Shown one piece after another: positions 51,102-59,456 of a stretch of DNA of 61,967 nucleotides. The stretch comes from Burkholderia sp. BCC0506 (GTDB taxonomy: Bacteria; Pseudomonadota; Gammaproteobacteria; Burkholderiales; Burkholderiaceae), in assembly GCF_902833145.1 (NCBI RefSeq), contig NZ_CADFEN010000021.1:1-61967 (forward strand), given 5' to 3'. Below the pieces are notes generated by a model that ran no database searches, was not told the origin of the DNA, and saw nothing but the letters and a program-made list of their open reading frames with translations. Position 1 is the first letter of the stretch. Each line of letters opens with the position of its first letter. A program made the position numbers and the translations under genes.

Positions 51102-52621
51102 GCGCCGCTTTCCGCCTTTCCGCGCTCGCGATGTCGGTGATGCTCGCTGCCTGCGCGGTCGGCCCCGATTTCAAGCGGCCCGATACGACCGCGGCCGCGC
51201 GATTCGCGCGCGATGCCCGCCCGGCGACGCAGGCAGACGCGGTGCCGGTCGATCCCCGGCCCGATACGCCGCCCGATGCGTCGGCCGACGCCGATGCCGC
51301 GTTCTGGCGCGGTTTCGGCGATCCGGCGCTGACGCAGTTGATCGATGCGGCGCTCGCGGCGAACCAGGACCTGCAGGTCGCCGTGTCGCGCTACGACGCG
51401 TCGAACGCGCTGCTGTCGCAGGCGAGCTTCGACCGCTACCCGACGATCACCGCGAGCGGCCAGATCGGTCATCAGTTGACGAGCAGGGATCAGGCGTTCG
51501 GCGCGCCGCGCAGCCAGCGCGATACGCCGACGTCGAGCGTCGGGATCAATGCAGCATGGGAACTCGACCTGTTCGGCCGCGTGCGCCGCTCGATCGAGTC
51601 GCAACGCGCGGAAACGGCGGCCAGCGCGGCCGACGTGCGCGCGGTGCGCGTCGCGATCGCGGGCGAGGTCGCGAGCACGTACGTCGATCTGCGCGGCTCG
51701 CAGGAGCGGTTGCGGATCGCCCGCGAGAACGCCGACAACCAGCGGCAGACGCTCGCGCTGATCAATGCGCGCGTCGGCGCCGGAAGGGGCTCGGAGCTCG
51801 ATGCGGCGCGAGCGCGTGCGCAGTACGAATCGACGACCTCGCGGATCGCCGTGTACGAAGCGGCGATCGGTGTCGACGAGCACCGGCTCGCGGTGCTGAC
51901 CGGGCAGACGCCGGATGCGCTGATCGGCCGTTTCGACTTGCCGAAGACGGGCACGCCGACGGGCACACCCGTCCCGCTGCCGGCGCTCGCGGCCGACATC
52001 GATCCCGGTACGCCGGGCGACCTGCTGCGCCGCCGGCCCGATGTCGCGGCCGCCGAAGCCCGGCTGCATGCGGCGACCGCGCGCGTCGGCGTCGCGACCG
52101 CCGACCTGTTCCCGCGCTTCACGCTGTCGGGGCTGCTCGGCAGCGCGACGAGCAGCTACGGGTTCTTCCGCGCGGGCAGCGACACGAACCTGATCGCGCT
52201 CGGCATCGACTGGTCGTTCCTCGACGTCGGCCGCGTGCGTGCGCGGATCGCCGCGAGCGACGCGGAAGCGGCCGGCCAGCTGGCGCAGTACCGGCAGACC
52301 GTGCTCGGCGCGCTGGAGGAAACCGAGAACGCGCTGCTGCGTGTCGCCCGCACGCGTGACGAGACCGCGCACCTCGTGCGCGCGGCCGACGACAGCGCAC
52401 GCGCCGCGCAACTCGCGCAGGCGCGCTTCTCGGCCGGCGCGATCGACTACTACGAAGTGCTCGACGCGCAGCGGACGCTGCTGCAGGCGCAGGACGCGGC
52501 GGCCGACGGCCGGATGCGCGGCGCGGCATCGACGGTCGCGCTGTACAAGGCGCTCGCGGGCGGCTGGCCGGCGGGCGCGGGGCAGAGCACGCAGGGGCCG
52601 CTCGCCCGGTCGGAGAAGTAG
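51098..52621 (+). CDS. RND outer membrane factor (NodT/OprM family lipoprotein)
   Basis: This 507-residue channel protein has a lipobox LAAC (Cys19) and the outer membrane efflux protein repeats: DLQVAVSRYDASNALLSQA, then FGRVRRSIESQRAE in each half, the conserved GTPGDLLRRRPDVAAAEARL and the final FSAGAIDYYEVLDAQRTLLQ. Three subunits form the TolC-like exit duct for the RND pump. GAAGGAG precedes the ATG, which overlaps the pump stop. It completes a single tripartite operon. A GC-rich stretch without genes separates it from MarR. Confidence 0.95.
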   Translation: MSAAFRLSALAMSVMLAACAVGPDFKRPDTTAAARFARDARPATQADAVPVDPRPDTPPDASADADAAFWRGFGDPALTQLIDAALAANQDLQVAVSRYDASNALLSQASFDRYPTITASGQIGHQLTSRDQAFGAPRSQRDTPTSSVGINAAWELDLFGRVRRSIESQRAETAASAADVRAVRVAIAGEVASTYVDLRGSQERLRIARENADNQRQTLALINARVGAGRGSELDAARARAQYESTTSRIAVYEAAIGVDEHRLAVLTGQTPDALIGRFDLPKTGTPTGTPVPLPALAADIDPGTPGDLLRRRPDVAAAEARLHAATARVGVATADLFPRFTLSGLLGSATSSYGFFRAGSDTNLIALGIDWSFLDVGRVRARIAASDAEAAGQLAQYRQTVLGALEETENALLRVARTRDETAHLVRAADDSARAAQLAQARFSAGAIDYYEVLDAQRTLLQAQDAAADGRMRGAASTVALYKALAGGWPAGAGQSTQGPLARSEK

Positions 52622-52743
52622 CGCGAGCAGCGAACGGCGTGGCGCGGCGGTCGTGGCGCCGCGCCACGCGACGACATGCGCGCCGATCGGCGGGCAAGAC
52701 GGCAACTGCCATCGTATGAAGGGGCCATCGTTCTCGCGGTAAA

Positions 52744-52767
52744 ATTTAATTGCAACTGCAATTAAAT
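52744..52767. promoter_or_regulatory. 24-bp palindrome, probable MarR operator
   Basis: The 24 bases have perfect 11-bp arms around AC, with core AATTGCAACTGCAATT. They lie 17 bp upstream of the MarR start. MarR-family repressors typically bind such AT-rich palindromes over their own promoter. The shared TTGCAA element occurs again upstream of the glutathione transferase gene. Confidence 0.8.
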
Positions 52768-52784
52768 GACAGGAACGACCCGAC

Positions 52785-53240
52785 ATGAACGCACCCGAAC
52801 CGGATCTGTGGTTCTCGTTCGTCCGCGCGCACCGGACGATGATTCGCGAGATCGAGCGTCGCCTCGCGGCAGCCGGCCTGCCCGCGTACGCGTGGTACGA
52901 CGCCCTGTGGGGGCTCGAGAGCGGCCCCGACGGCACGCGCCGCATGCACGAACTGGCTGACGTGCTCGCGATCGAGCGCTACAACCTGACGCGTCTCGTC
53001 GACCGGCTCGAACAGGAGGGGCTCGTCACGCGCACGCGTTCGGCGGACGACGGCCGCGCCGCATTCGCGAGCATCACCGACAAGGGGCGGACGCTGCGCA
53101 AAAAGATGTGGAAGGTGTACCAGTCGACGGTCGCCGAGCTATTTCTCGAGCAGTTCACCAGCAAGGAGCGGGCGGCGATGGTCGCCGCGCTCGACCGTGC
53201 GACCGCTGCCGCACGCGACGCGGCGGCCGACGCGAAGTAA
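52785..53240 (+). CDS. MarR family transcriptional regulator
   Basis: The 151-residue repressor has the MarR fold: an N-terminal dimer helix (FVRAHRTMIREIERRLAAAG), a winged helix (LADVLAIERYNLTRLVDRLE, about residues 62-81), the wing GLVTRTRSADDGRA, and a C-terminal dimer helix. It responds to small phenolic or drug ligands in known members. A 24-bp palindrome overlaps its promoter, and related sites precede the glutathione transferase gene. It is probably the repressor of itself and of that gene. Confidence 0.93.
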   Translation: MNAPEPDLWFSFVRAHRTMIREIERRLAAAGLPAYAWYDALWGLESGPDGTRRMHELADVLAIERYNLTRLVDRLEQEGLVTRTRSADDGRAAFASITDKGRTLRKKMWKVYQSTVAELFLEQFTSKERAAMVAALDRATAAARDAAADAK

Positions 53241-53446
53241 CGGTATCCGGCACACGGAGCGCCGCGCGTCGAGCGAAGGCGCTACGCGGCCTCGCGGCGC
53301 GAGCCACCGCGTCGTCAGCCGTTCAAGGCAGGCCGCCGCGGCGCGGCGTGTGTCGGGCGTCCGCACGAGCGGGGCTGGATCGCGCAGCCTGCATATCCCT
53401 CCTTCGAGTACTGGCATGTCGCCGGCACACCCGGTTCGGGCATAGG

Positions 53447-53478
53447 ATTGCAATTGCAACGATTGTAGTTGCAACGAT
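53447..53478. promoter_or_regulatory. Probable second MarR site upstream of glutathione transferase
   Basis: TTGCAATTGCAA (53448-53459) is a perfect 12-bp palindrome and GTTGCAAC (53468-53475) a second, 20 bp apart centre to centre approximately. Both use the TTGCAA element of the MarR operator at 52744-52767. They lie 25-52 bp upstream of the transferase start. Confidence 0.65.
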
Positions 53479-53499
53479 AACCCGATGACAAGGACCGAC

Positions 53500-54147
53500 A
53501 TGACCTCGACGCATTCCCTCACGTTCTATACGGCCGACACGCCGAACGGGCACAAGATCGCGATCTACCTGGAAGAAGCCGGGCTCGCGCACGATCGCGT
53601 GCACGTGAACCTGTCCGCCGGCGAGCAGCGCAGCCCGGCGTATCTCGCGATCAATCCGAACGGCAAGATCCCGGCCATCGTCGACCACGACACGGGGCTC
53701 GCCGTTTTCGAATCCGGCGCGATCCTCGGCTATCTCGCCGAGAAGACGGGCTACCTGCAGCCCGAGACGCTGGCCGAGCGCACGGCGGTCCAGCAGTGGC
53801 TGCATTTTCAGATCGGCGGGATCGGGCCGATGCTCGGCCAGCTGTGGTGGTTCCTGCATGCATCGAAGACGGCCAATGCGGAAGCGATCGACCGCTACCG
53901 GAAGGAAGCGCTACGTCTCTACGCGGTCGTGAACGGTCGCTTGTCGGAATCGGCGTATCTCGCGTCGTCGCGGTATTCGATCGCCGACATCGCCGCGTTT
54001 CCGTGGCTGCGCACGGCGGCCGAGCTCGATCTCGACGTGGCCGGCTTCCCGCACGTCGAGCGCTGGCTCGCCGAGATCGCCGCGCGGCCGGCCGTACAAC
54101 GCGGCCTGGTCGCATGCCGGGCGCCGGCGGCCGAGGCGGCGCACTGA
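53500..54147 (+). CDS. Glutathione S-transferase family protein (Ure2/YfcG-like)
   Basis: The 215-residue protein has the thioredoxin-like N domain (TFYTADTPNGHKIAIYLEEAG), the cis-Pro segment NPNGKIPAIVD, the glutathione-binding FESGAILGYLAEK, and an all-helical C domain (about 90-205). It matches nu-class/Ure2-type proteins, which reduce disulfides or peroxides with glutathione. I chose 53500 because AAGGA at 53490-53494 is well spaced; the ATG at 53485 is not. MarR-type boxes lie upstream. It would support detoxification along with the SoxR pump. Confidence 0.93.
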   Translation: MTSTHSLTFYTADTPNGHKIAIYLEEAGLAHDRVHVNLSAGEQRSPAYLAINPNGKIPAIVDHDTGLAVFESGAILGYLAEKTGYLQPETLAERTAVQQWLHFQIGGIGPMLGQLWWFLHASKTANAEAIDRYRKEALRLYAVVNGRLSESAYLASSRYSIADIAAFPWLRTAAELDLDVAGFPHVERWLAEIAARPAVQRGLVACRAPAAEAAH

Positions 54148-54155
54148 CATCGCAT

Positions 54156-54199
54156 CGCCCGCGCCGCATGGCCGGGACGTCGATCCATCGGCGCGGGCG
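54156..54199. terminator. Long GC-rich hairpin after the glutathione transferase gene
   Basis: CGCCCGCGCCG (54156-54166) pairs perfectly with 54189-54199, and ATGG (54168-54171) with CCAT (54185-54188), giving a 15-bp stem with one bulge. No T run follows, so it may act with Rho or protect the transcript end. Confidence 0.45.
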
Positions 54200-54310
54200 G
54201 CATCGCGGGTATCGGGCGGGCCGATGCTGGGTATCGCGAGCGGCGGTCTACCGCGGCCGTCGCCCGGTCTTTACGCTTGCGCGATCATCCACTCCATCCG
54301 GAAGGTCGCC

Positions 54311-55561
54311 ATGTCCCGGCTCGACTACACACTGCTCGGCCCTTGCCTGCTCGCCATCGCGCTCGACGCGATGGGATTCGGCCTCGTCTATCCGATGATG
54401 TCCGCGATTTTCAGCGATCCGCACGCGGGCATCCTGCCGGCCGACGCCGGCGCGCACGCGCGCAATTTCTATCTCGGCCTCGGCTACGGGGTCTATCCGC
54501 TGTGCATGTTCTTCGGCTCGTCGCTGATGGGCGAGCTGTCCGACCGTTACGGCCGCCGCCGCATCCTGCTGCTGTGCGTGCTCGGCCTCGCGGCCGGCTA
54601 CGCGATGATGGCGGCCGGCGCATGGCATGCCAGCGTCGCGCTGCTGCTGGCCGGCCGCGGACTCACCGGCCTGATGGCCGGTTGCCAGGGTATCGCGCAG
54701 GCAGCCATCACCGACCTCAGTACCCCCGAGACGAAGGCGTACAACATGAGCATCATGTCGCTCGCGTTCAGCGCGGGCGTGATCGTCGGCCCGGTGCTCG
54801 GCGGCGTCACGTCCGACCGGACGATCTCGCCGCTGTTCGACTACGGCACGCCGTTCGTGCTGGTGGCCGTGCTGTCGTCGATCTGCGCGTGCTGGACCTG
54901 GGCGTCGTATCGCGATTCCGCCGCGCCGCGCGGCGATACGCGCATCGATCCGCTGTTGCCGCTGCGAATCGTCTGGGAGGCCGCGCGGCAGCGCAACGTG
55001 GCGTTCCTGTCGGTGGTGTTCTTCCTGATGCAGGTCGGCTACGGGCTCTACCTGCAGACCATCATGCTGCTGTTGCAGACGAAATTCGGCTATACGAGCG
55101 CGCGGCTCGGGCTGTTCAGCGGCGTGATCGGCATCTGCTTCGTGTTCGGCCTGCTGTGCGTCGTGCGGCTGATGCTGCGCGTGTGGCGCGTGATCGATAT
55201 CGCGAAGACGGGCCTGCTCGTGGCCGGGCTTGGCCAGATCCTGTCCGCGCTGTTTCCGCACGAACCGGTGCTGTGGGCGCTCGCGATGGTCGTGGGCTGC
55301 TTCGACATGGTGGCGTACACGACGATGTACACGGCGTTTTCCGATGCCGTCAGCGACGATCGGCAGGGCTGGGCGCTCGGCGTCGCGGGCTCGGTGATGG
55401 CGGTCGCGTGGGTCGTGACGGGCGCGCTGACGAACCTGCTGCCCGTATTCGGCGAAATCGGTTTGCTGCTGGCCGGCGGCGCGGGTTTCCTGCTCAGCTT
55501 CGCGATGATGGTTGCGTACGGCCGCATGCGGCCGGGCGCGCGAACGGCCGTGCTGTCATAG
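54311..55561 (+). CDS. MFS transporter (DHA1/TetA-like drug exporter type)
   Basis: The 416-residue protein has 12 predicted membrane helices, an intact motif A (GELSDRYGRRRILLL, about residues 71-85) and the motif C-like GVIVGPVLGGVTSD of drug:H+ antiporters. It resembles TetA-like exporters. It is encoded after the glutathione transferase but behind a hairpin, so it may have its own promoter. Substrate unknown; its place beside SoxR, MarR and RND genes suggests efflux. Confidence 0.92.
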   Translation: MSRLDYTLLGPCLLAIALDAMGFGLVYPMMSAIFSDPHAGILPADAGAHARNFYLGLGYGVYPLCMFFGSSLMGELSDRYGRRRILLLCVLGLAAGYAMMAAGAWHASVALLLAGRGLTGLMAGCQGIAQAAITDLSTPETKAYNMSIMSLAFSAGVIVGPVLGGVTSDRTISPLFDYGTPFVLVAVLSSICACWTWASYRDSAAPRGDTRIDPLLPLRIVWEAARQRNVAFLSVVFFLMQVGYGLYLQTIMLLLQTKFGYTSARLGLFSGVIGICFVFGLLCVVRLMLRVWRVIDIAKTGLLVAGLGQILSALFPHEPVLWALAMVVGCFDMVAYTTMYTAFSDAVSDDRQGWALGVAGSVMAVAWVVTGALTNLLPVFGEIGLLLAGGAGFLLSFAMMVAYGRMRPGARTAVLS

Positions 55562-55579
55562 GCGGCGCTTGCGCACGTT

Positions 55580-55790
55580 GGCCCGATCCTGTCGGATATC
55601 GTGCCGCGCTGCTGTCGTGTCGATACGCGGCTGAACGCGGCCGGCATCGACACGTTGATCGTCGCCGGCCTTTCGACGCACGCGTGCGCAGTTGGTGCGG
55701 CGCGATGCGGTGCCGCCCGGCATGCGGCGATCGTCGTCGACGATGCGTGCGCCACGCGCGATCTCGACGTCGCGGACGGCGGCAGTTCGC
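55580..55790 (+). pseudogene. Isochorismatase-like hydrolase remnant
   Basis: A frame that includes RLNAAGIDTLIVAGLSTHAC and IVVDDACATRDLDV matches the C-terminal part of isochorismatase/nicotinamidase-type hydrolases (G-I-D-T-L-x-V-x-G-L-x-T-x-x-C, with the Cys near the active site). The catalytic N-terminal Asp and Lys parts and the usual C-terminal helix are absent; the frame runs into non-homologous sequence on both sides. It is likely a decayed gene between the MFS and WXXGXW genes. Confidence 0.6.
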
Positions 55791-55838
55791 GCGCGCCGTT
55801 CCGCGCAAAACCTTCATTGGTCGGAGCCGAGTCGCCGT

Positions 55839-56210
55839 TTACCGCCACGAGCCGTCGACGTAGACCCACACCGACCCTTGGCGGCGCCAGTAGCCGGGCA
55901 CCCAACGGCGGCCGGGGCGCCGCGCGACCCAGCGACCGGGCACCCATATATAGCGGCCGCGCTGCCAGCGCCAATAACCGTCCGTCCATATATAGCCGTG
56001 CGGCCGTGGTGGCGGCGGACGACGGTCATGTCGCGCCGCCGGCGGCGCGAAACCCGGCCGATCCGCATAGGGCGGCCCGCCGGGTACACGGTTCGGGCCC
56101 GAGGGCCGGTACACGGGCGGAGCGGGCTGCGCCGAGGCGGCGCGCAGCCAGCCGGTGCCGACGAAGGCGGCGGTCAATCCGATGGCGCGCAGCAACGAGC
56201 GTCGATTCAT
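55839..56210 (-). CDS. Exported WXXGXW-repeat protein
   Basis: The 123-residue protein has a Tat-like or Sec signal (MNRRSLLRAIGLTAAFVGTG, cleavage after ASA near residue 27), a Pro/Arg-rich linker, and tandem aromatic repeats YIWTDGYWRW, YIWVPGRWVAR and RWVPGYWRR of the WXXGXW type. These are short beta motifs found in envelope proteins of beta-proteobacteria; their function is not known to me. The start at 56210 leaves a standard signal sequence. Confidence 0.86.
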   Translation of the reverse strand: MNRRSLLRAIGLTAAFVGTGWLRAASAQPAPPVYRPSGPNRVPGGPPYADRPGFAPPAARHDRRPPPPRPHGYIWTDGYWRWQRGRYIWVPGRWVARRPGRRWVPGYWRRQGSVWVYVDGSWR

Positions 56211-56796
56211 GGCGATTCCAGTTCTGTATTGGAGGCTGCCTGACATTAGCCTGCCGGCCCGCCCGCCGGGTTACGGGGGTGGTTAAGGCTGTTACCGCGT
56301 GTCACGGCAGGCGCGAGCCGCCTTTTCCCTTTCTGATGGCTGACGGAATCGCGTCGCGGCGCAGGCACCGTCGCCTGTTTAGGGGCGAAGGGAGCGTTTT
56401 AGACGCCGACAACCCAATATTTGAGATTGGATAGGGTAATAATTACCGATTTCGAGGTGCCGAATCGATTCCGTTTGTTGTTTCTATGCAACCGTCAAGC
56501 CGATGACATGAAAGAATGGTGCGATGAAAGCGTCCAAAAAGCCGGCGTCAAGAGGTCAAAAACAAACGTTAAAACAAATACTTATGACGCGTCCCCACTT
56601 TCATTATTTCTAGTTCTGGAAAAGCTTATTTCTTTATTTGCGGATCGCTCCCCTAGGGTACACCCCTAAACTCACGGTTCCCAAACGGGCAACTATCCGG
56701 GCGCCGCCAGCAGGACCGATGGCGCTCCCGGGCGGTTGCAGACCGTTTATGAACAAGGTCGCGAGACCTGCCTCTTTTTAGAAGGGAGCTCCACGA
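56211..56796. other. AT-rich porin upstream region
   Basis: This gap of nearly 590 bp turns markedly AT-rich from about 56400 to 56660, unlike the rest of the window. It holds GGTAAT-A-ATTACC (about 56434-56446), A-rich stretches near 56555-56582, and TAGGG-N5-CCCTA (56654-56668). The last 130 bp form a likely long 5' leader of the porin. An open frame of 82 codons at 56421-56669 exists but shows no family features. I see no supported gene. Confidence 0.6.
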
Positions 56797-57918
56797 ATGA
56801 ACAAGACTCTGATCGTTGCAGCAGCTGCAGCATCGTTCGCAACCGTCGCTCACGCGCAAAGCAGCGTCACGCTGTACGGCGTGCTGGACGCAGGCATCAC
56901 CTACACGAGCAACGTCCAGCCGGCACTTGGCCAAGCTGGCAAGTCGCGCTGGGCAATGGGTTCGGGCATTGACCAGAGCCGTTTCGGCCTGCGTGGCTCG
57001 GAAGACCTGGGTGGCGGCCTGAAGGCAATCTTCACGTTGGAAAGCGGCTTCAACATCGGTAACGGCAAGTTCGCGAACGGCAACGGCGGCATGTTCAACC
57101 GTCAAGCTTTCGTCGGCCTGTCGAGCCAGTACGGCACGGTCACGCTGGGTAAGCAGTATGACGCAACGCAAGACTTCCTGGCGCCGCTGACGGCAACGGG
57201 CTCGTGGGGCGGCACGTACTTCGCGCACCCGCTGAACCTCGACCGCCTGAGCACGAACGGTGACGTCGCACAGAACAACACGATCAAGTACACGAGCGCG
57301 AACTACGCTGGCCTGCAATTCGGCGGCACGTACTCGTTCTCGAACAGCACGAACTTCGGCAACAACCGTGCATACAGCGCAGGTGCTGCATACCAGTTCC
57401 AAGGTCTGAAGCTGGGTGCTGCATACTCGCAAGCGAACCTGGGTGACGGTACGAACGCAAACGGCGCAACGTCGTCGGCGATCGGTGGCATCGCTTCCCA
57501 AGGCCGCGTCCGCACGTACGGTGCTGCTGCTGCGTATGCATTCGGCCCGGCACAAGTCGGCGCTGCATGGACGCAAGCGCGTCTCGACAACAATGCTGTC
57601 GCTGCAGGCACGCTGCGCACCGACAACTACGAAGTCAACGCAAAGTACAACCTGACGCCGGCTCTCGGCCTGGGTGCTGCTTACACGTACACGAACGCGA
57701 AGATCAACAACGGCAGCACGCACTGGAACCAGTTCGGCCTGCAAGCTGACTACGCGCTGTCGAAGCGTACGGACGTCTACGCACAGGCTGTGTACCAGCG
57801 TGCAGCGAAGAACGGCATCGGCGCGTCGATCTACAACGGCAACAGCTTCGCCGACAACCTGCCGAGCTCGTCGATCAACCAAACCGCAGCAACGGTTGGT
57901 CTGCGTCACCGCTTCTAA
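56797..57918 (+). CDS. Major Gram-negative porin (OmpC/OpcP-like), highly expressed
   Basis: The 373-residue outer membrane porin has a signal peptide ending in TVAHA (residue 20), then SSVTLYGVLDAGITY, FNRQAFVGLSSQYGTVTLGKQYD and a Phe-terminal last strand (VGLRHRF). It forms a 16-stranded general diffusion channel. Codon use is strikingly different from neighbours: many GCT, GCA, CGT, CAA and AAC codons instead of GCG/CGC, the mark of very high expression. AGGGAGCT precedes the ATG, and a strong terminator follows. It is probably a main porin of the cell. Confidence 0.96.
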   Translation: MNKTLIVAAAAASFATVAHAQSSVTLYGVLDAGITYTSNVQPALGQAGKSRWAMGSGIDQSRFGLRGSEDLGGGLKAIFTLESGFNIGNGKFANGNGGMFNRQAFVGLSSQYGTVTLGKQYDATQDFLAPLTATGSWGGTYFAHPLNLDRLSTNGDVAQNNTIKYTSANYAGLQFGGTYSFSNSTNFGNNRAYSAGAAYQFQGLKLGAAYSQANLGDGTNANGATSSAIGGIASQGRVRTYGAAAAYAFGPAQVGAAWTQARLDNNAVAAGTLRTDNYEVNAKYNLTPALGLGAAYTYTNAKINNGSTHWNQFGLQADYALSKRTDVYAQAVYQRAAKNGIGASIYNGNSFADNLPSSSINQTAATVGLRHRF

Positions 57919-57953
57919 GCGTGACGGGCGGGGCAACCCGCTTCGCAGCATCG

Positions 57954-57981
57954 AAAAGGCGCCTTCGGGCGCCTTTTTTTT
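57954..57981 (+). terminator. Strong intrinsic terminator of the major porin
   Basis: A ten-base-pair stem (AAAAGGCGCC with GGCGCCTTTT) around a TTCG tetraloop at 57964-57967 is followed by a run of eight T residues. This fits efficient termination of a highly transcribed gene. Confidence 0.9.
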
Positions 57982-58024
57982 CGTCTGTGGAAAGCGATGA
58001 CGATAATCCGGATCGTCCGGATGC

Positions 58025-58054
58025 AAAAAAGCGAGGCCGGTGCCTCGCTTTTTT
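58025..58054 (-). terminator. Bidirectional intrinsic terminator downstream of rnk
   Basis: GCGAGGC (58031-58037) and GCCTCGC (58042-58048) form a stem around CGGT, with six A upstream and six T downstream, so it can end transcription in both directions. It lies 42 bp beyond the stop of the leftward rnk gene and serves it. Confidence 0.88.
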
Positions 58055-58095
58055 CGTTGTGCGCCCGTATGGCGCGGCGCCGGTCGACCGGTGGT

Positions 58096-58494
58096 TCAGC
58101 GCGTGTATTCGCCGTTGGCTTCCGGCTGGAACACGATCGCGGCGACCTTCATCAGTTTTTCGGCGCCACTCGGCTGCATCACCTTGACCATCTGGCCGCG
58201 TTGTGTCCCCAGCAGCGCCATGCCGACGGGCGAGAAGACGTTGAGGCGGCCGAGTTCGAGATTGGCGGCATCCGGATAAACGATCGTCCAGGTAGCTTGT
58301 TCCTGGGTCGCTTCGTCGAGCAGCGTGATCTGCGAGTTCATCGTGACGACGTTCGCCTTGATGGCGTCGGGCTGAACGATATCGGCACGCTCGAGCAGCG
58401 TGTCGAGCATCGTCTGGAAGCGCGGGTTGTGCTCGGCGTGCTTTTCGAGACGAGCGACGTCGAGTTCGGTCAGCTGGTAAAGGCGTTGTTTCAT
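58096..58494 (-). CDS. rnk: Rnk, nucleoside diphosphate kinase regulator (GreA/GreB C-terminal fold)
   Basis: The 132-residue protein has a short N-terminal coiled region (LTELDVARLEKHAEHNP) and the GreA/GreB-type C-terminal domain (VTMNSQITLLDEATQEQATW, then VGMALLGTQRGQMVKV, and EKLMKVAAIVFQP). Its length matches Rnk (136 residues in E. coli) rather than GreA. Rnk binds RNA polymerase near the secondary channel and affects nucleoside diphosphate kinase levels. A terminator follows it. Assignment to Rnk over another Gre-like factor is based on length and the short N-terminal part. Confidence 0.9.
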   Translation of the reverse strand: MKQRLYQLTELDVARLEKHAEHNPRFQTMLDTLLERADIVQPDAIKANVVTMNSQITLLDEATQEQATWTIVYPDAANLELGRLNVFSPVGMALLGTQRGQMVKVMQPSGAEKLMKVAAIVFQPEANGEYTR

Positions 58495-59007
58495 GGCAGT
58501 TCTCCAAATGATCGGCAGGGGCAGGCGTGGCGTGCCTATGAGGATCGCCCGGAGCCTGTCTAACCTGGCTCCGGGTGGAGACCGAGCGGTCAGATCAGGC
58601 GCCGGGCAGGGGCGAGCGGTGCCTGGGCCGTGCGTCGAGCGAGAGGGTGCGCCGGCTGGCCGGCGCGCACGCGCACGCCGGCCGGGACGGACGGCGAAAC
58701 CGCAGGGGACGTGAGCGCGTGCATGGTGGACGGAATATCGACTGGTGAATAAAACCTTACGATTCTACAACACAACCTTCCGGGCATGTGACTTGGCTGT
58801 TGGCGATTCGTCAGCGATTGTTGTGTAGATGAGGCAAGTTACAACGACCCTGTCCAGAAACAGTGGGTGATTTTTTCCAAAAATGCAACGCTGTATATTC
58901 AAACTAAGGGTTTCCCCTTGGGTTGGCACGCACTACACTGAATTCAATCGCTTCAGACAGTCCCTGCCGAGGCGACGTCAAAAGAGAACATATTCCGGAG
59001 GTAAATC
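58495..59007. other. Intergenic region between rnk and the DUF4148 gene
   Basis: This 513-bp divergent gap is GC-rich to about 58700 and AT-rich from 58740 to 58930. It contains the promoter at 58871-58899 and a short dyad AAGGG-TTTC-CCCTT at 58906-58919. No gene is supported. Confidence 0.55.
58871..58899 (+). promoter_or_regulatory. Probable promoter of the DUF4148 gene
   Basis: TATATT at 58894-58899 is a good -10 box; a weak -35 (TTTTTT, 58871-58876) lies 17 nt upstream. A dyad at 58906-58919 lies at the expected transcription start. The leader before the ATG at 59008 would be about 100 nt. Confidence 0.45.
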
Positions 59008-59337
59008 ATGAAGTCGATCATCTACGCAGCCATCGCCGCATCCGTCCTTGCCGCTCCGATCGCATCGTTCGCGCAGTCCGAGCAGGGGTTGACCCGCGCT
59101 CAGGTCAAGGCCGAACTCGTGCAACTCGAGCAGAACGGCTACAAGCCGCTGGCGAGCGATTCGCAATATCCGAGCGACATCCAGGCCGCCGAGCAGCGTA
59201 TCCAGCCCAACCAGCCGATGCTCGCGCAAGCCGATACGAGCGGCTACGGTGCCGTCGCGACGGGTGCCGCGCAAACCGGCCGCCGCGTGACGCGGGAAGC
59301 ACCGAATCCGGTGAACTCGGTCTACTTCGGCAACTGA
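59008..59337 (+). CDS. DUF4148 domain exported protein
   Basis: The 109-residue protein has a signal peptide (MKSIIYAAIAASVLAAPIAS, cleavage after SFA near residue 22). The mature domain begins with the DUF4148 pattern (GLTRAQVKAELVQLEQNGYKP), then SQYPSDIQAAEQRI, and ends in GRRVTREAPNPVNSVYFGN. DUF4148 is a small periplasmic family of Burkholderiales, often stress-responsive and abundant; function unknown. GGAGG lies just ahead of the ATG. A terminator at 59457-59488 follows. Confidence 0.93.
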   Translation: MKSIIYAAIAASVLAAPIASFAQSEQGLTRAQVKAELVQLEQNGYKPLASDSQYPSDIQAAEQRIQPNQPMLAQADTSGYGAVATGAAQTGRRVTREAPNPVNSVYFGN

Positions 59338-59456
59338 TCGAACGTCCCACGGGTCTGCCCGACAGCGGATCGCTGAATTGACGAGACGCGCGCCAGTCGC
59401 GCGCGCCGTTTGCCCGCAGGAGCAGAACCTCCGTCGCCGCATGTCGGCGGCTTTCC

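Noticed and set aside
56421-56669. 82-codon open frame in the AT-rich porin upstream region
   Set aside because: No ribosome site, no domain, and composition is that of an AT-rich regulatory region.
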